A stretch of DNA of 64,000 nucleotides from Bettongia penicillata ogilbyi (taxonomy: Eukaryota > Chordata > Mammalia > Diprotodontia > Potoroidae), in contig JAJHZJ010000756.1 in assembly GCA_023548195.1 (NCBI GenBank), positions 558,001 through 622,000 of the forward strand, given 5' to 3'. Under the pieces are notes generated by a model, which was not told where the DNA came from, did no database searches, and saw nothing but the letters and a program-made list of their open reading frames with translations. A program made the translations under genes and the position numbers. Shown here one piece after another: positions 33,663 to 43,868 of the stretch (positions are counted from its first letter, which is position 1; every line of letters starts with the position of its first letter).

Positions 33663-34269
33663 ATATATCTTAGTGGAACAGAGAGTTGCCCTACTATTAG
33701 TATTATAATTGGGGCAAATTTGTGCCATTTAGAGTTTTGATGTCCATGGCATTGGAGATGGGGATGAGGGTATAGAGTTGAGCTTTATTACAATTCCAGA
33801 CTTATGCCCTGCTCCATTCACTCTGTTCCTCTACTCTCCTCCATAGCCTCAATGCTGCACAAAGTGTTATTGCAGTAGTAGCTATCACAGGCCAAGACAA
33901 TTTCTGCCATTTGATATTTAGGATCTCTGTGCCACTGGAAGGAGGACGATTATGGTAGAAGTATGGAATTCTGTTACAAGTCCATGAATTGACTTACACA
34001 GCCTTGCTACCAGTAGCATGGTTGACAGTGGGGAATAAGACACTGAGTCAGTGTGAGTTAGGCATTAGTTCATGAAATTTTAACCTTGTTACCTTGACCA
34101 TGGACACAACTTAAACTGATTTATCTTTGAAGCATAATTTTTCTTTTAGAGAGGTTTGAGTGGTCATGGGGATGTGAGAAAATCTCTAGGCTTCCATCTT
34201 TGGTCATGTAACCAAGAAGTCCAGAATAAGCTACATGGAACTATATGGAACAAGCTATATGGAAGAAAT
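33663..34269. other. No gene recognised
   Basis: Mixed-composition DNA without a repeat or exon that I can support. Confidence 0.45.
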
Positions 34270-34569
34270 TTTAAAAATCTTAGTCCTGATAAATTCACAG
34301 TAATTCTATCCAATTTCCAAAGAGTGATTAGAACTACTTATATCATTTTCAGAAATTGGGAAGGAACAACCTAACAGACTTCTTTTATGAGATAAATTTG
34401 GTCTTTAGAATCTAAACCAGGGCAGGATAAAGAACAGATGAAGAACTACAGCAAACATTAGTTCAAAAATTTCAAATAAATTCCTTGCATATTATGGCAA
34501 TCCACCCAATCAATAATTCATTTCTACCAACTTGGATTTTTACTAGGAATGTAAATATGATTCAATTTT

Positions 34570-34585
34570 AAGAAAATAATCTACA
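34570..34585. repeat. Left target-site duplication of copy E
   Basis: AAGAAAATAATCTACA, exactly repeated at 37422-37437. Confidence 0.95.
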
Positions 34586-34589
34586 CATC

Positions 34590-37421
34590 GGAGCCAAGAT
34601 GGCAGAGTAGAAGGATGCACGTTTACGAGCTCCAACCCACAGCCCATAGAATTAATGTAAAAAGAGACCCCCATAACTTCTGGACCACTGAAAGGGGTAC
34701 AGAAACAGAGTGGAAGAGATTTCCATGCCAGAGAGCCCTGGAGACCCGTCCCCAGGGTCCATCGTGCCCAGGAAAGCAGACCCCACCCCAGCGCTGCCCT
34801 GGCCACAGCCCCAGAGAAGCTGACCAGAGCAGGCTTCAGGGACGGAAGCTCCGGCAGCCGGAAAAGTCCCTCCGCCCACAGAAGGTACAGGTCAGTGAGA
34901 GAGACGGCTGGCTGGCTAGGGGAGTAGGGTGTCTCCGTGACTCGGGCCCGCTTGGGAGGAAGCGGCAGCGGCAGAGACGGGGGCAGGAAGAGGCGGAGGC
35001 AGAGGCATGGGCGGCAGCGGAGGCAGCAGCGGCACAGGCGGCCCGGGACTCCCCCAGCAGCAGGCAGGATCTTCATTACTGAAAGTCTCTGCATAAACAA
35101 CCTGAGGGACCTGAGCCTGGGAGGCGGCCCTGCCCCCACCCCAGCACCAGAACTAAAGCTCACATTGATTAGCAGGCGGGCGGCGCGGAAAGCACATTTG
35201 AATTTCACCAAAGCACTAGCTGGGCGGATCTAGGCGGGGTTGGACAGGAATCTCAGAAGTCAAGTAACAGGCTGGGAAAATGCCTAGAAAAGGGAAGAAA
35301 AATAAGACTATAGAGAGTTTTTTCCAACAAATGCAAATGATCCTGACATTCGGATCTGATGACGAGGACGTATTCTTGCCATCAGGGAAAGATGTGGAGG
35401 GCGGGGCCTCAGCACCCCAGACACCCCAGGGGGATGTTGGGTGGGCTCAGGCCTTGGAAGAGCTCAAAAAGGATTTTAAAAATCAAGTTAGACAGGTAGA
35501 GGAAAAACTGGGAAGAGAAATGAGAGAGATGCATGAAAAGTAAGAAAAACGGGTCAATACCTTGGTTAAGGAGACCCAAAAAAATGCTGAAGAAAATAAC
35601 ACCTTGAAGAATAGGCTCACTCAATTGGCAAAAGAGGTTCAAAAAGCCAATGAGGAGAAGAATGCTTTCAAAAGCAGAATTAGCCAAATGGAAAAAGAGG
35701 TTCAAAAGCTCACTGAAGAGAATAGTTCTCTCAAAATTAGAATGGAACAGATGGAGTCTAATGACTTTACGAGAAACCAAGAAATCACCAAACAAAACCA
35801 AAAGAATGAAAAAATGGAAGAGAATGTGAAATATCTCATTGGAAAAACAACTGACCTGGAAAATAGATCCAGGAGAGACAATTTAAAAATTATGGGACTA
35901 CCTGAAAGCTATGATCAAAAAAAGAGCCTACATATCATCTTCCATGAAATTGTCAAGGAAAACTGCCCTGACATTCTAGAACCAGAGGGCAAAATAAGTA
36001 TTGAAAGAATCCATTGATCACCACCTGAAAGAGATCCAAAAAGAGAAACTCCTAGGAACATTGTGGCCAAATTCCAGAATTCCCAGGTCAAGGAGAAAAT
36101 CTTTCAAGCAGCTAGAAAGAAACAATTCCAGTACTGTGGAAATACAATCAGGATAGCGCAAGATCTAGCAGCTTCTACATTAAGGGATCGAAGGGCATGG
36201 AATAAGATATTCCAGAAGTCAAAGGAACTAGGACTCAAACCAAGAATCACCTACCCAGCTAAACTGAGTATAATACTTCAAGGGAAAATATGGTCTTTCA
36301 ATGAAACAGAGGACTTTCAAGCATTCTTGATGAAAAGACCAGAGCTGAAAAGAAAATTTGACTTTCAAACACAAGAATGAGAAGAAGCATGAAAAAGTAA
36401 ACAACAAAGAGAAGTCTTAAGGGACTTACCAGAAGTGAACTGTTTACATTCCTACATGGAAAGACAATATTTGTAACTCTTAAAACTTTTCAGTGTCTGG
36501 GTAGTTGGTGGGACCACACACACATGTACATGCATGCATGCACACACACATACACACATGCACACACACATAGAGACAGAGAGCACAGAGTGAATTTTAT
36601 AGGATGGTACCATAGCTGAAAAGAAATTAAGGTAAATGGTGAGAGAGAAATGTAGTGGGAGGAAAGAGGGTGAAATGGAATGGGGTAATTATATGTCATT
36701 TAAGAGGCAAGTAGGAGACTTTTTAGTGGAGGGAAAAAGAGGAGAGCTGAGGAAAAAAAACAATTAGTTTACCCTCATCACATTTGACTAAAGGAAGGAA
36801 TAAAATGCACACTCATTTTGGTATGAAAACCTATCTTACAGTATAGGAAAGTGGGGGAGAAGGAGATAAACAAGGGGGGGATGATGGAAGGGAGGGCAAA
36901 GGGAGGAGGGAGCAATTTGAAGTCAACACTTGGGGAGGGACAGGATCAAAAGACAGAAGAGAAACAATGAGGGGCAGGGTAGGATGGAGGCTAATTCAGT
37001 TAGTCTTACACAACATGACTATCAGGGAAGTCATTTGCAAAATTACACAGATATGGCCTATATTGAATTGCCTGCCTTCCCAAAGGGAATGGGTGGGGAG
37101 GGAGGGATGGGGAGAATTTGGAACTCAAAGTTTTAGGAACAACTGTTTAGTATTGTTGTTGCTCCTAGGAAAGAAGACATACAGTTAATGAGGAATAGAA
37201 AGTCATCTGGCCCTACAGGAGAAAAGAGAAGATGGAGACAAGAGAAGGGAGGGATGACAGAATATAGGGCAGATTGGAGATAGGGAAAATTAGATGCTTG
37301 GGGTATTGGGGTGGGGGGAGGGGATAAAAGGGTAGATAATTTGGAACCCAAAAATTTGTGAAAATGAATGTAAAAAGTTAAATAAATAAATAAATAACAA
37401 AAAACGAAAAAAAGAAAAAAA
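34590..37421 (+). mobile_element. HAL1-like element, copy E
   Basis: Plus-strand ORF1-only LINE of 2.83 kb with an exact 16-bp target-site duplication. 5' end 'ggagccaagatggcagag'. GC-rich 5' UTR (34590-35279) with a GGC/GCA-rich stretch (34960-35050). ORF1 35280-36380. (CA)n at 36517-36570. Spacer and two 3' UTR modules, then an A-rich tail with AAATAAATAAATAAATAAC. It is the best-preserved copy in the window and lies in the middle of an old L1 ORF2. The duplication proves integration of a complete ORF1-only unit. Confidence 0.9.
35280..36380 (+). pseudogene. ORF1 of copy E: full-length, only two nonsense codons
   Basis: A single reading frame of 367 codons from MPRKGKKNKTIESFF to FDFQTQE-stop, interrupted by just TAA at 35541-35543 and TGA at 36015-36017 (a CGA-to-TGA change at 'ERIHRSPPERD'). 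No frameshift. Domains: basic start (1-12), acidic region (20-45), coiled coil (~55-175; ELKKDFKNQVRQVEEKLGRE and later heptads), RRM (~190-275; 'LKIMGLPESYDQ', 'RNIVAKFQNSQVKEKI'), and CTD (~280-360; 'PRITYPAKLSIILQGKIWSF', comparable to the conserved YPAKLS motif of mammalian L1 ORF1). The protein binds LINE RNA as a trimer and assists strand transfer; here the trimer would need readthrough or repair. It is annotated as a pseudogene because of the stops. Confidence 0.9.
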
Positions 37422-37437
37422 AAGAAAATAATCTACA
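37422..37437. repeat. Right target-site duplication of copy E
   Basis: Exact match to 34570-34585. Confidence 0.95.
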
Positions 37438-38345
37438 TAATGAATCACATTGAAGACAAAAATATGCCAAAACACATGAATATCTCAATAGAAGAAAAAG
37501 TCATTAAAAACCCACAATACTTATCTATGTGAAAAAATATTGCCACAGAAAAACCTTTTACATCATAAAAAAATATCTAAAACTAAAATGAAACATTACA
37601 TTCAATGGTGATAAACAGAAATCTTTTACCATAATTATAAAAGTAAAGCAAGGATGCTCACTGTCACCACTATTATGTGATATAATTGCAGAAATCATAG
37701 CAACAGTGATAAGACAAGAGAAAAATATTGAAGACATACATATACTTGTTCATGATATGTTTTACTGTGAAAATATGAGGCTATCATCAAAATTACTATT
37801 TGAGATAAGTTTCAGAAAAGATGCAAGCTATAAAATAAACTCACAAAATTAGGTAGTATTTCTGTATAATAACAAAATCCAAGAGATAATAATGGAAGTG
37901 AAAGTATCATTTGAAATGATTACAACATGCATAAAATATTTGGTGACCAATCTACCAAAGTGGACAAAGTACATATATGGATTAGATTATAAAGTACTCC
38001 TTAAATAAATAAAGAATAAATTAAATAACAGGTGCAGTATACAGTACTCATAGCTAGTCCATGTCAATATAATAAAAAGATTGTACTATGAAAGTTAATT
38101 TACAATTTAATGCCATACCAATCATTGTATAAAAATATAGTCAAAACTTGATAAAGTAATAACAAAATTCATTGACAAATAAAAAAAGATCATGAAGAGC
38201 ATGGGATATAATTTAAAAATTACATGATGATATTGATGATACTTCTACACCTCAAACTGTGTAATAAAACAGTTATCAAAACGATTTGATAATGCTTAAA
38301 AAATAGAGAAGTATATCAGTGCTAGAAATTAGATGGAGAATCCGA

Positions 38346-38885
38346 AATAATGAAATTCAATAACCTTGTATTCAACATATGAGAAAACAACATGAATTTC
38401 TCAGAACAAAATGCTTAGTTGATTTAAAAAAAAAAAAAAAACTACTAATAAAACAGAAAATTTTCTGACCAAAATTAGGCTTAGAATAGTGGAACCCTTA
38501 AGGGTTCTCAATAATGATCCAAGAAGTTCATACCAAAAACATTTATTGGTGACTTCAGCAGTGAAGATATGTCTAATTATATTACAAATATATTTTCTTC
38601 TGTGACAATAAGCATGTTGTATATTTGAAGCATTACAGTTTTGTTTCAGAGGCAATCAGAAACCACCTAGTTATGTATATAATGATTTTTAGTGGTCAGA
38701 AATCAATTATATGTTCAACCTCTGTTTCTGCCTAAACACAGTATGTTCTTGAAGTTTCTCAACCAGTGATCAAATTGTTTCCAAACTACTACCAAGTTTT
38801 GACATGTGAGCAGAAACTGCTTATAGTCCAAATGAGTTCAATTGTTTCAGATTCTCCTTCAAATAATCTGTTGCATTGATATTCT
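38346..38885. other. No gene recognised
   Basis: AT-rich DNA with a 16-base A-run at about 38425-38440. It may hold further decayed L1 sequence, but I cannot align it by eye. Confidence 0.4.
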
Positions 38886-39010
38886 TCTCTGTTTTTTAAC
38901 CATTACCAAATGGTTTTGATGACTGTTTTATTATACAGTTTGAGGTGTAGAAGTATCATCCCCTTCTTGATCCCTATTTTTTAAAAATTTTCCTTATTCT
39001 TCATGATAAT
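38886..39010 (-). repeat. L1 ORF2 fragment, inverted relative to 38230-38330
   Basis: The complement of this stretch matches 'gatacttctacacctcaaac' and 'tcaaaacgatttgataatgc' at 38237-38295. An inverted pair of old L1 pieces about 600 bp apart. Confidence 0.6.
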
Positions 39011-39237
39011 TTATTTATCAAAATGATGGACAAACGCATTATCATACTCTCATTTGTGTTTTGTACACTGTACCAGAGTAGCTCCTGTATTGCCCTGGTA
39101 CCTTATAATCATGCCTTATGTCTCATAGTACATATTCACAATTAGTTTATAGTTTTATAATTTTTATTTAGAGGTTTCACAATTATAAGTTGAAGAAAAT
39201 GTCACATTTTATAATATATAAGGTAAATTAAAGATTT
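39011..39237. other. No feature recognised
   Basis: AT-rich; nothing supported. Confidence 0.4.
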
Positions 39238-40062
39238 AAATTCGAGTACTGTAGAAACACAATAAGGATAACACAACATCTAGCAGGTTTTACAGTAAGG
39301 TATCAGAGGGCTTGGAATATTATATTACAGAGGTCAAACGAGATAGGATTAAAATAATGAATAACCTCCCCAGCAATACTGAGTATAATACTTCAGAGGG
39401 AAAAATAGATTTCAATGACATATTTCTAAGCATTTTTGTTAAAAAAATGAGAGCTGAATAGAAAATATGACTTTCAAACACCAGAATCAAGAGAAGCATG
39501 AAAAGGTTAAATAGGAAAGAGAAACCATAAGAGACTTAATAAAGTTGAACTGTTTAAATTCTTATATAAAAAGAAGATATTTGTAACTCATGAGACATTT
39601 ATCAGTATTAGGGTAATTGGAGGGAACATATGAAGGGATGATATCTAAAAAATAAAATTAAATGTGGAGAGGAATGTACTGGGAGAAAGAGAAAGGGAGA
39701 GGTATAATGTAGTAAATAATTTCACATAAAAGAAATAAGAAAGAGCTTTTACAATGGAGAGGAAGAAAGGGAAGATGATATGGAATAAGTGAGCCTTACT
39801 TTCATCAGATTTGGCTTCAGGAGGGAATAACATACATACTCACTTGGGTACGGAAGTCTATCTAACTCTACAGGAAAGCAGGGGTAAAGGGGATAAGAAG
39901 AGGGGGATGATAGAAGGGAGGGCAGATTGAAGGAAGGAGTAATCAGAATACATGTTGTCCTGGGATGGGAGATGGGAGAGATGGGGAGAAAACTTGAAAT
40001 TCAAAATTTTGTGGAAGTGAATGTTGAAAACTGAAAATAAATTTAATTTAAAAATATGTCAA
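39238..40062 (+). mobile_element. HAL1-like element, 5'-truncated copy J
   Basis: Starts within the ORF1 C-terminal domain ('attcgagtactgtagaaaca', 39240), decayed to about 39490. The 3' UTR spacer ('ggcttcaggagggaataaca', 39822) leads directly into the final module ('gatggggagaaaacttg', 'gtggaagtgaatgttgaaaa') and 'aataaatttaattt'. Unlike C, E and G it has only one copy of the 3' UTR module. Confidence 0.75.
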
Positions 40063-40224
40063 ATGCAACAACTAAAGAAATGGGGTTGAAGGAAGAGAAT
40101 TCAAAATGACAGTCACCAGCGAGGGAATGGTCCCAAGCAAAATAAATTTCCTGATCCTGAAGGAAGGATTAAATGGGGGAAAAAGGAACTAAAATCTAAG
40201 AGGGTATCTTAGATTGCTTTTTAG
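40063..40224. other. No feature recognised
   Basis: Short unassigned stretch between two LINE pieces. Confidence 0.4.
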
Positions 40225-40620
40225 ACAATTGAAGAATGATTCAACAAATTGTGGCCTATGAATATAGTGGCATTATTTTTTGTAATAAACGACAAGAGAT
40301 GATTTCAGAGAATGCTGGAAAACTAAGATGAACTGATGAAGAATAATAAGAATGATATATATAAGAAAAAATGTACAAGGCTCAAGAACCCAGATCAATA
40401 TAATGACCAAGTATGTCTCCAGAGGAACGATGATGAAACATCTAAGTATTCCAGAAAGTGAGATGATAGAAAGGATAAGGAAGTACCAAAAAAAAAAAAA
40501 TGCATTTTTGCACATGGCCACTGCATGGATTCATTTTGCTGGATTATATACATTTATAATGCGGCTTTTTTTTTTTTTTTTAATACTCTAGAAGAAGGAA
40601 TAGGAAGCAGAACAAGTATA
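40225..40620 (+). mobile_element. L1 3' end, 5'-truncated
   Basis: Contains ORF2-tail/3' UTR phrases 'caacaaattgtggcctatga', 'aatgctggaaaactaagatg' and 'attttgctggattatataca'. It includes a 13-base A-run (40489-40501) and a T-run (40567-40581). Confidence 0.65.
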
Positions 40621-40865
40621 GTGGAGATGGAGCTAATGACACAGGATAGCTATGTGAAGGAGACTGAATTGATAAGATTTGGCAATTGATAGGATATGGA
40701 AGATGAGAGACACTTGTAAGAAATGTTGCATTGTTGGTCAGGCACCAGTTGGGTTGGATAGCCTGTACCATACCCTATAACTTCTGAGAAGATAGAATTC
40801 TTCAATGGCTTAGGGTAGCAGACTTTGACTTAAATCCTGATGTTTGACCAGACATGTAAGATCAC
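40621..40865. other. No gene recognised
   Basis: Possible decayed repeat ('aattgataggatatggaaga'). Not assigned. Confidence 0.4.
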
Positions 40866-41070
40866 AGACTTAGGGATGGAAAAGACTTTTGAAGTCATCT
40901 AGTGCATCCCCTCATTTTACAGTTGTAGAAACTGAGATACAAGAAGTAACGTCTAAGGTCATGGAGGTGGTAAGCACAAGAGGCAGGACTTCAACCCAGG
41001 TCGTTGCTTCCAGATGTAGCTCTCAGTCCCAGCCTCAGTTTCCTCAGTCATAAAGAAGAAATGGACCCAT
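40866..41070. repeat. MIR-like/CORE SINE
   Basis: 'gatcacagacttagggatgg', 'cccctcattttacagttgta', 'gaaactgagatacaag', 'ggacttcaacccaggtcg', in the order of the 23445-23640 copy. Confidence 0.65.
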
Positions 41071-41329
41071 GGCCCAACAGTGCCAAGTGCAGGCGAACCA
41101 GATTAAAATACAATTGGAAAATACTTTAAAAAATAAATAAAAACCAATGAGGCATAGTATTTCATTTTAAAATTAATTCAATATGCTGCCCTCCTGGGGT
41201 CTTTACATATTTCTATTGGCGTTTGACCCCCTTGGGCGGGAAACTGCTTGAAAGCATAGTCTGCCTCATTTTTTTGTTTGCATTTACAGAGTAAGCCCTG
41301 GGCTTGGAATACATAATCCTTTTAAAATG
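41071..41329. other. Unassigned upstream flank of CpG-rich region
   Basis: Includes 'tgccaagtgcaggcgaacca' followed by an AATAAATAAAAA run that looks repeat-derived. No gene feature is supported. Confidence 0.4.
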
Positions 41330-41489
41330 GAATGTTTTTAAGACTGAATTCAATTCCAGTTCCGACATTCTTTTCCACTTCCGTAATTCCACCAATTAAA
41401 AGAACCAGGATGGCAGCCAACAGGAAGTTGATTCCTCTTAAACACCTTCCTTGGCAGCAGACGTTTGACCAAGGTAGAACTCTGGGAAC

Positions 41490-41529
41490 AGGAAGTTCCT
41501 CTCGAGCAGCCTCTTGGGTAATGCAGTTT
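41490..41529 (+). promoter_or_regulatory. Promoter module copy 1 (ETS + ZNF143-like)
   Basis: 'aggaagttcctctcgagcag' followed by 'cctcttgggtaatgcagttt'. Matches 41561-41600 at 71-bp spacing. Confidence 0.6.
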
Positions 41530-41560
41530 CCTCCAGTTTCCTTCGAAAATGCCTGTCCAT

Positions 41561-41600
41561 AGGAAGTTCCTCTCGAAGAGCTTTCTGGGTAGTGTAGTTT
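41561..41600 (+). promoter_or_regulatory. Promoter module copy 2 (ETS + ZNF143-like)
   Basis: 'aggaagttcctctcgaagag' then 'ctttctgggtagtgtagttt'. The second half resembles the complement of the ZNF143/Staf consensus ACTACAnnTCCCAG. It lies 20 bp upstream of the start codon. Confidence 0.6.
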
Positions 41601-41614
41601 CGTCGCGACAGAGG

Positions 41615-41627
41615 CCAAGATGGCGGC
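41615..41627 (+). promoter_or_regulatory. YY1-type site overlapping the start codon
   Basis: CCAAGATGGCGGC is an excellent match to the YY1 consensus (AAnATGGCGGC). In many mammalian housekeeping genes this motif sits at the 5' end and contains the initiator ATG, as here. Confidence 0.65.
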
Positions 41628-41674
41628 CCTATGGAATTTCCTGTTAAGGGAACTCAAGTCTTACGTTAACCTAG
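41620..41674 (+). CDS. Candidate first coding exon of an unidentified host gene
   Basis: ATG at 41620 in a good context (CCAAG-ATG-G) opens 18 codons plus one base, reading MAALWNFLLRELKSYVNL. A consensus splice donor follows directly: TAG|GTAAGG, with GT at 41675. It is immediately downstream of the duplicated ETS/ZNF143-like modules and overlaps the YY1-type site. The peptide is amphipathic and short, like the N termini of small mitochondrial proteins, but I do not recognise the gene. Without splicing the frame would stop at 41761-41763, after 47 codons. No later exon was found: downstream to 49 kb I see mainly SINE, CR1, L1 and L2 sequence, though a short exon could be missed. The alternative is a chance ATG in a CpG island. 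Confidence 0.45.
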
Positions 41675-41966
41675 GTAAGGGAGGAGGCGCCCTTTTCCGT
41701 GAGAGAGACATCGGGAAACCAGACCTGGGGCTGAAGGACAAAAGCTGTAACAGGCGTTGTGAATAAATAAGAGAGAATCTATGAGGCGAGTATACGCAAG
41801 GCCACATCTGAGGCCAAAGGCCCTGGGGTTGGAGGCCGACCTCGGGAAGGCCTCTGGCTTCGGCCACTTCCGTTTTCTCATTGGTTGAAAAAGAGATTGG
41901 GGGGAGGGGAGCATCCAAATGACTGTGTTTATTGTTACGTTTCTCCTCCCTCTAAAGAGGGTGTAC

Positions 41967-41980
41967 GTTGCCTAGGAAAC
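41967..41980. promoter_or_regulatory. RFX X-box-like site
   Basis: GTTGCCTAGGAAAC is close to the symmetric RFX consensus GTTGCC(N2)GGAAAC/GGCAAC. Typical of promoters of ciliary and some housekeeping genes. Confidence 0.6.
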
Positions 41981-41991
41981 CGATAGCGGAA

Positions 41992-42013
41992 ATGGGCGGG
42001 GCCCGGTCACGTG
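41992..42013. promoter_or_regulatory. GC box and E-box (USF/TFE-like)
   Basis: ATGGGCGGGGCC (Sp/KLF type) followed by GTCACGTG (42006-42013). Together with the X-box 12-45 bp upstream this forms a second promoter-like cluster, 330-390 bp downstream of the exon. Confidence 0.6.
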
Positions 42014-42143
42014 TGCTGCGATATGTTTCTGCCCTCCCATTCTCCTAGGGAATCCACAACCGGAAGAGGGTGTGTTCTACAAGCTGGTGGTTGTGGGAGG
42101 TGTTAGCAGGTCTTCTTAGGAGGCTGACTGAGTTTCGATTCCC

Positions 42144-42208
<65 letters not shown>

Positions 42209-42215
42209 TATATAT
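42144..42215. repeat. (TA)n microsatellite
   Basis: About 65 bp of alternating TA with one TTT interruption, immediately inside the CpG-rich region. Confidence 0.95.
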
Positions 42216-42654
42216 GTTTCCTTTTTTACTTGAGAAACAGAAGCTGCGTTCTGATGCGTTGCGGCTCTCTTCCGATGGCGATTGTGACGTTTGACCTCTC
42301 AGGGCCTCAGTGTCCTCCTCCGTAAGATGGAAGGCTTGCCCTAGCAGCCCCCGAGGAAGCTGGCCGGCCTAGACCCTCCCTGTGGCTCCGAGGTCACCCT
42401 CCGCACTCCCTTGTAGTGAATCCCCCGCCCGGGCTCTGGCCACTCGGAGCTGGCAGTCAGGTGCTACGGTTTGCGCTTCTGCCCGGTGGTGGGGTGCCTC
42501 GGGTCGGGAAAAGGAGCCTTGGATGGGCCATGACAATGAGAGGGCCATTTGTTTTTCAGCCAGCAATTTTGCCACGTGTAACATAGCTGGAATCACTTTT
42601 TCCAGCCCCAGTGGGTGGGGTTGGTTCAGGAATAAAACGAGGCTGGACTGGGCA

Positions 42655-42785
42655 GTCCGGAGCAGTGGGTAGAGGACAGGTCTCAGAGGCAGGGAGACTC
42701 AGGCTCGGATGCCACCAGTGACTCAGAACTGGCTCTGCCTTGAGACAAGTTATCTAACCTGCCACTGTTCCCAGAAACTCCGAGA
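42655..42785 (+). repeat. tRNA-headed SINE fragment
   Basis: 'gagcagtgggtagaggacag', 'actcaggctcggatgccac', 'agacaagttatctaacctgc'. Confidence 0.6.
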
Positions 42786-42904
42786 CTAAGTAAGCTTCCT
42801 TAGAGTCCTCCATGCTTAGGAGATAGATCACGCATCTGGATGAAACCTCCTGCTAGAGTTAGGGAACACATATGAAAAGGCAAAGTGATATTAACATTTT
42901 AGGC

Positions 42905-43715
42905 ACCTCGTGGGTGCAGTGTGAAGAGAGCTGAACCTGCAGCCAGGAAGCCCTGAGTTCAAATTCAGCCTCAGACCCTTAATAGGCCTAAAACCCTGAT
43001 CAAGTAACCTAACCTTCATCCACCTCAGTTTCTTCATCTATAAATTTTATATGTATATATGCAAAATATGTAAATGTACTATACGTACTGTGTATACATA
43101 CATATATACTGTGTGTATATGTATGAATGTAAAATGCATGTGTATGTATGCATGTAAATTATGTATATTATATATGTGATATGCATATACATATGTATAC
43201 ACATGTGTATATGTGCAAAATATTTAATGTGTATGCATGTACATGCAGTACATGTGCATGTATGTGTACATGTATACATATATGTATGTGGGTGTAGTTA
43301 AAATATGCATGTTATATATACTATATTGTATATATGTAATGTATGTATATTGTGAAATTTATATATATGTAATGTGCATATACACATATGCATGTATACT
43401 ATATGTGTACATATATGTATTAAAATATGTATACATATATGTGTAAAATATATGTGTGCATACACTGTGTGAGTGTGTGTATATTTATATAATATGTATA
43501 TATACATATATACAGCATATGTGTTTATATATGTATACATATGTGTGTATATGTATATACTTGCATACATATGAATATATACGAAGAATTGAAACTGGGA
43601 TAGCCTCTTAAGCTGACCTCCTGAAACCTCCCAGGGTTGTTGTGAAGATAAAACAAGGTGCTCTCTATAAAGTGCTTTGCCAACTTGAAAGCATGATATA
43701 AAGGTAATCGTTATC
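42905..43715 (+). repeat. tRNA-headed SINE split by a microsatellite
   Basis: Head at 42905-43040 ('cgtgggtgcagtgtgaagag', 'gagttcaaattcagcctcag', 'cctcagtttcttcatctata'). Tail at 43610-43715 ('cccagggttgttgtgaagat', 'aaagtgctttgccaacttg'). The two halves are adjacent in normal copies of this SINE; here about 540 bp of repeat lies between them. Confidence 0.75.
43041..43582. repeat. Complex (TG/TA/CA)n microsatellite
   Basis: About 540 bp of mainly alternating purine-pyrimidine sequence (ATGTATAT, ACATATGT and similar). All the reading frames across it are artefacts of the repeat. Confidence 0.95.
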
Positions 43716-43868
43716 GATGTCTAAGGAATGATAATATTCAGAGTAGCTTTTGGGATTTCACAGTTTTCTAGATGCCATTATTCAAAAAGGCAACTTGGAG
43801 GGTTTTTTTTCTTTTTTGAACCTTTAGATAATACTATCCAGAATACTGATTTACTAACACACTGAGCA

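Larger units (their letters stand above)
34270..38345 (+). pseudogene. Old L1 ORF2 (RT region) interrupted by HAL1 copy E
   Basis: Two parts: 34270-34569 and 37438-38345, rejoined by the target-site duplication of copy E. The first part corresponds to the stretch before RT ('LIPKPGQDKEQMKNYSKH'-like near 34420; 'YQLGFLLGM' near 34540). The second has 'KQGCSLSPLLCDIIAEIIA' (37651-37710) and 'LVHDMFYCENMRLSSK' (37745-37790), where the catalytic FADD motif has decayed to VHDM, then 'KYLVTNLPKW' and a post-RT portion to 38345 ('tcaaaacgatttgataatgc'). Many stops. The protein would be the L1 endonuclease/RT; this copy is long dead. Confidence 0.75.
41330..42700. promoter_or_regulatory. CpG-rich promoter-like region (the only one outside LINE 5' UTRs)
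   Basis: Unlike the rest of the window, this segment holds many CpGs and clustered candidate transcription-factor sites: ETS-type GGAAGT/CCGGAAG, ZNF143-like, YY1-like, CCAAT (ATTGG near 41880), RFX X-box, GC box and E-box. The site types suggest a housekeeping promoter, perhaps bidirectional. CpG richness is judged by eye. Only one candidate exon is identified, so the transcript is uncertain. Confidence 0.65.

Noticed and set aside
34543..35211. 222-codon minus-strand open frame as a gene
   Set aside because: It lies antisense across the GC-rich 5' UTR of copy E and extends into L1 flank. Stop-poor GC-rich sequence explains it; C and G do not keep it whole.
42369..42596. 75-codon minus-strand open frame in the CpG-rich region as a divergent gene
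   Set aside because: No splice signals, no recognised motif, and a GC-rich setting that favours chance frames. A divergent transcript is still possible but this frame does not support it.
43079..43570. Open frames rich in Tyr/Met/Ile/His
   Set aside because: Products of the alternating TG/TA microsatellite.
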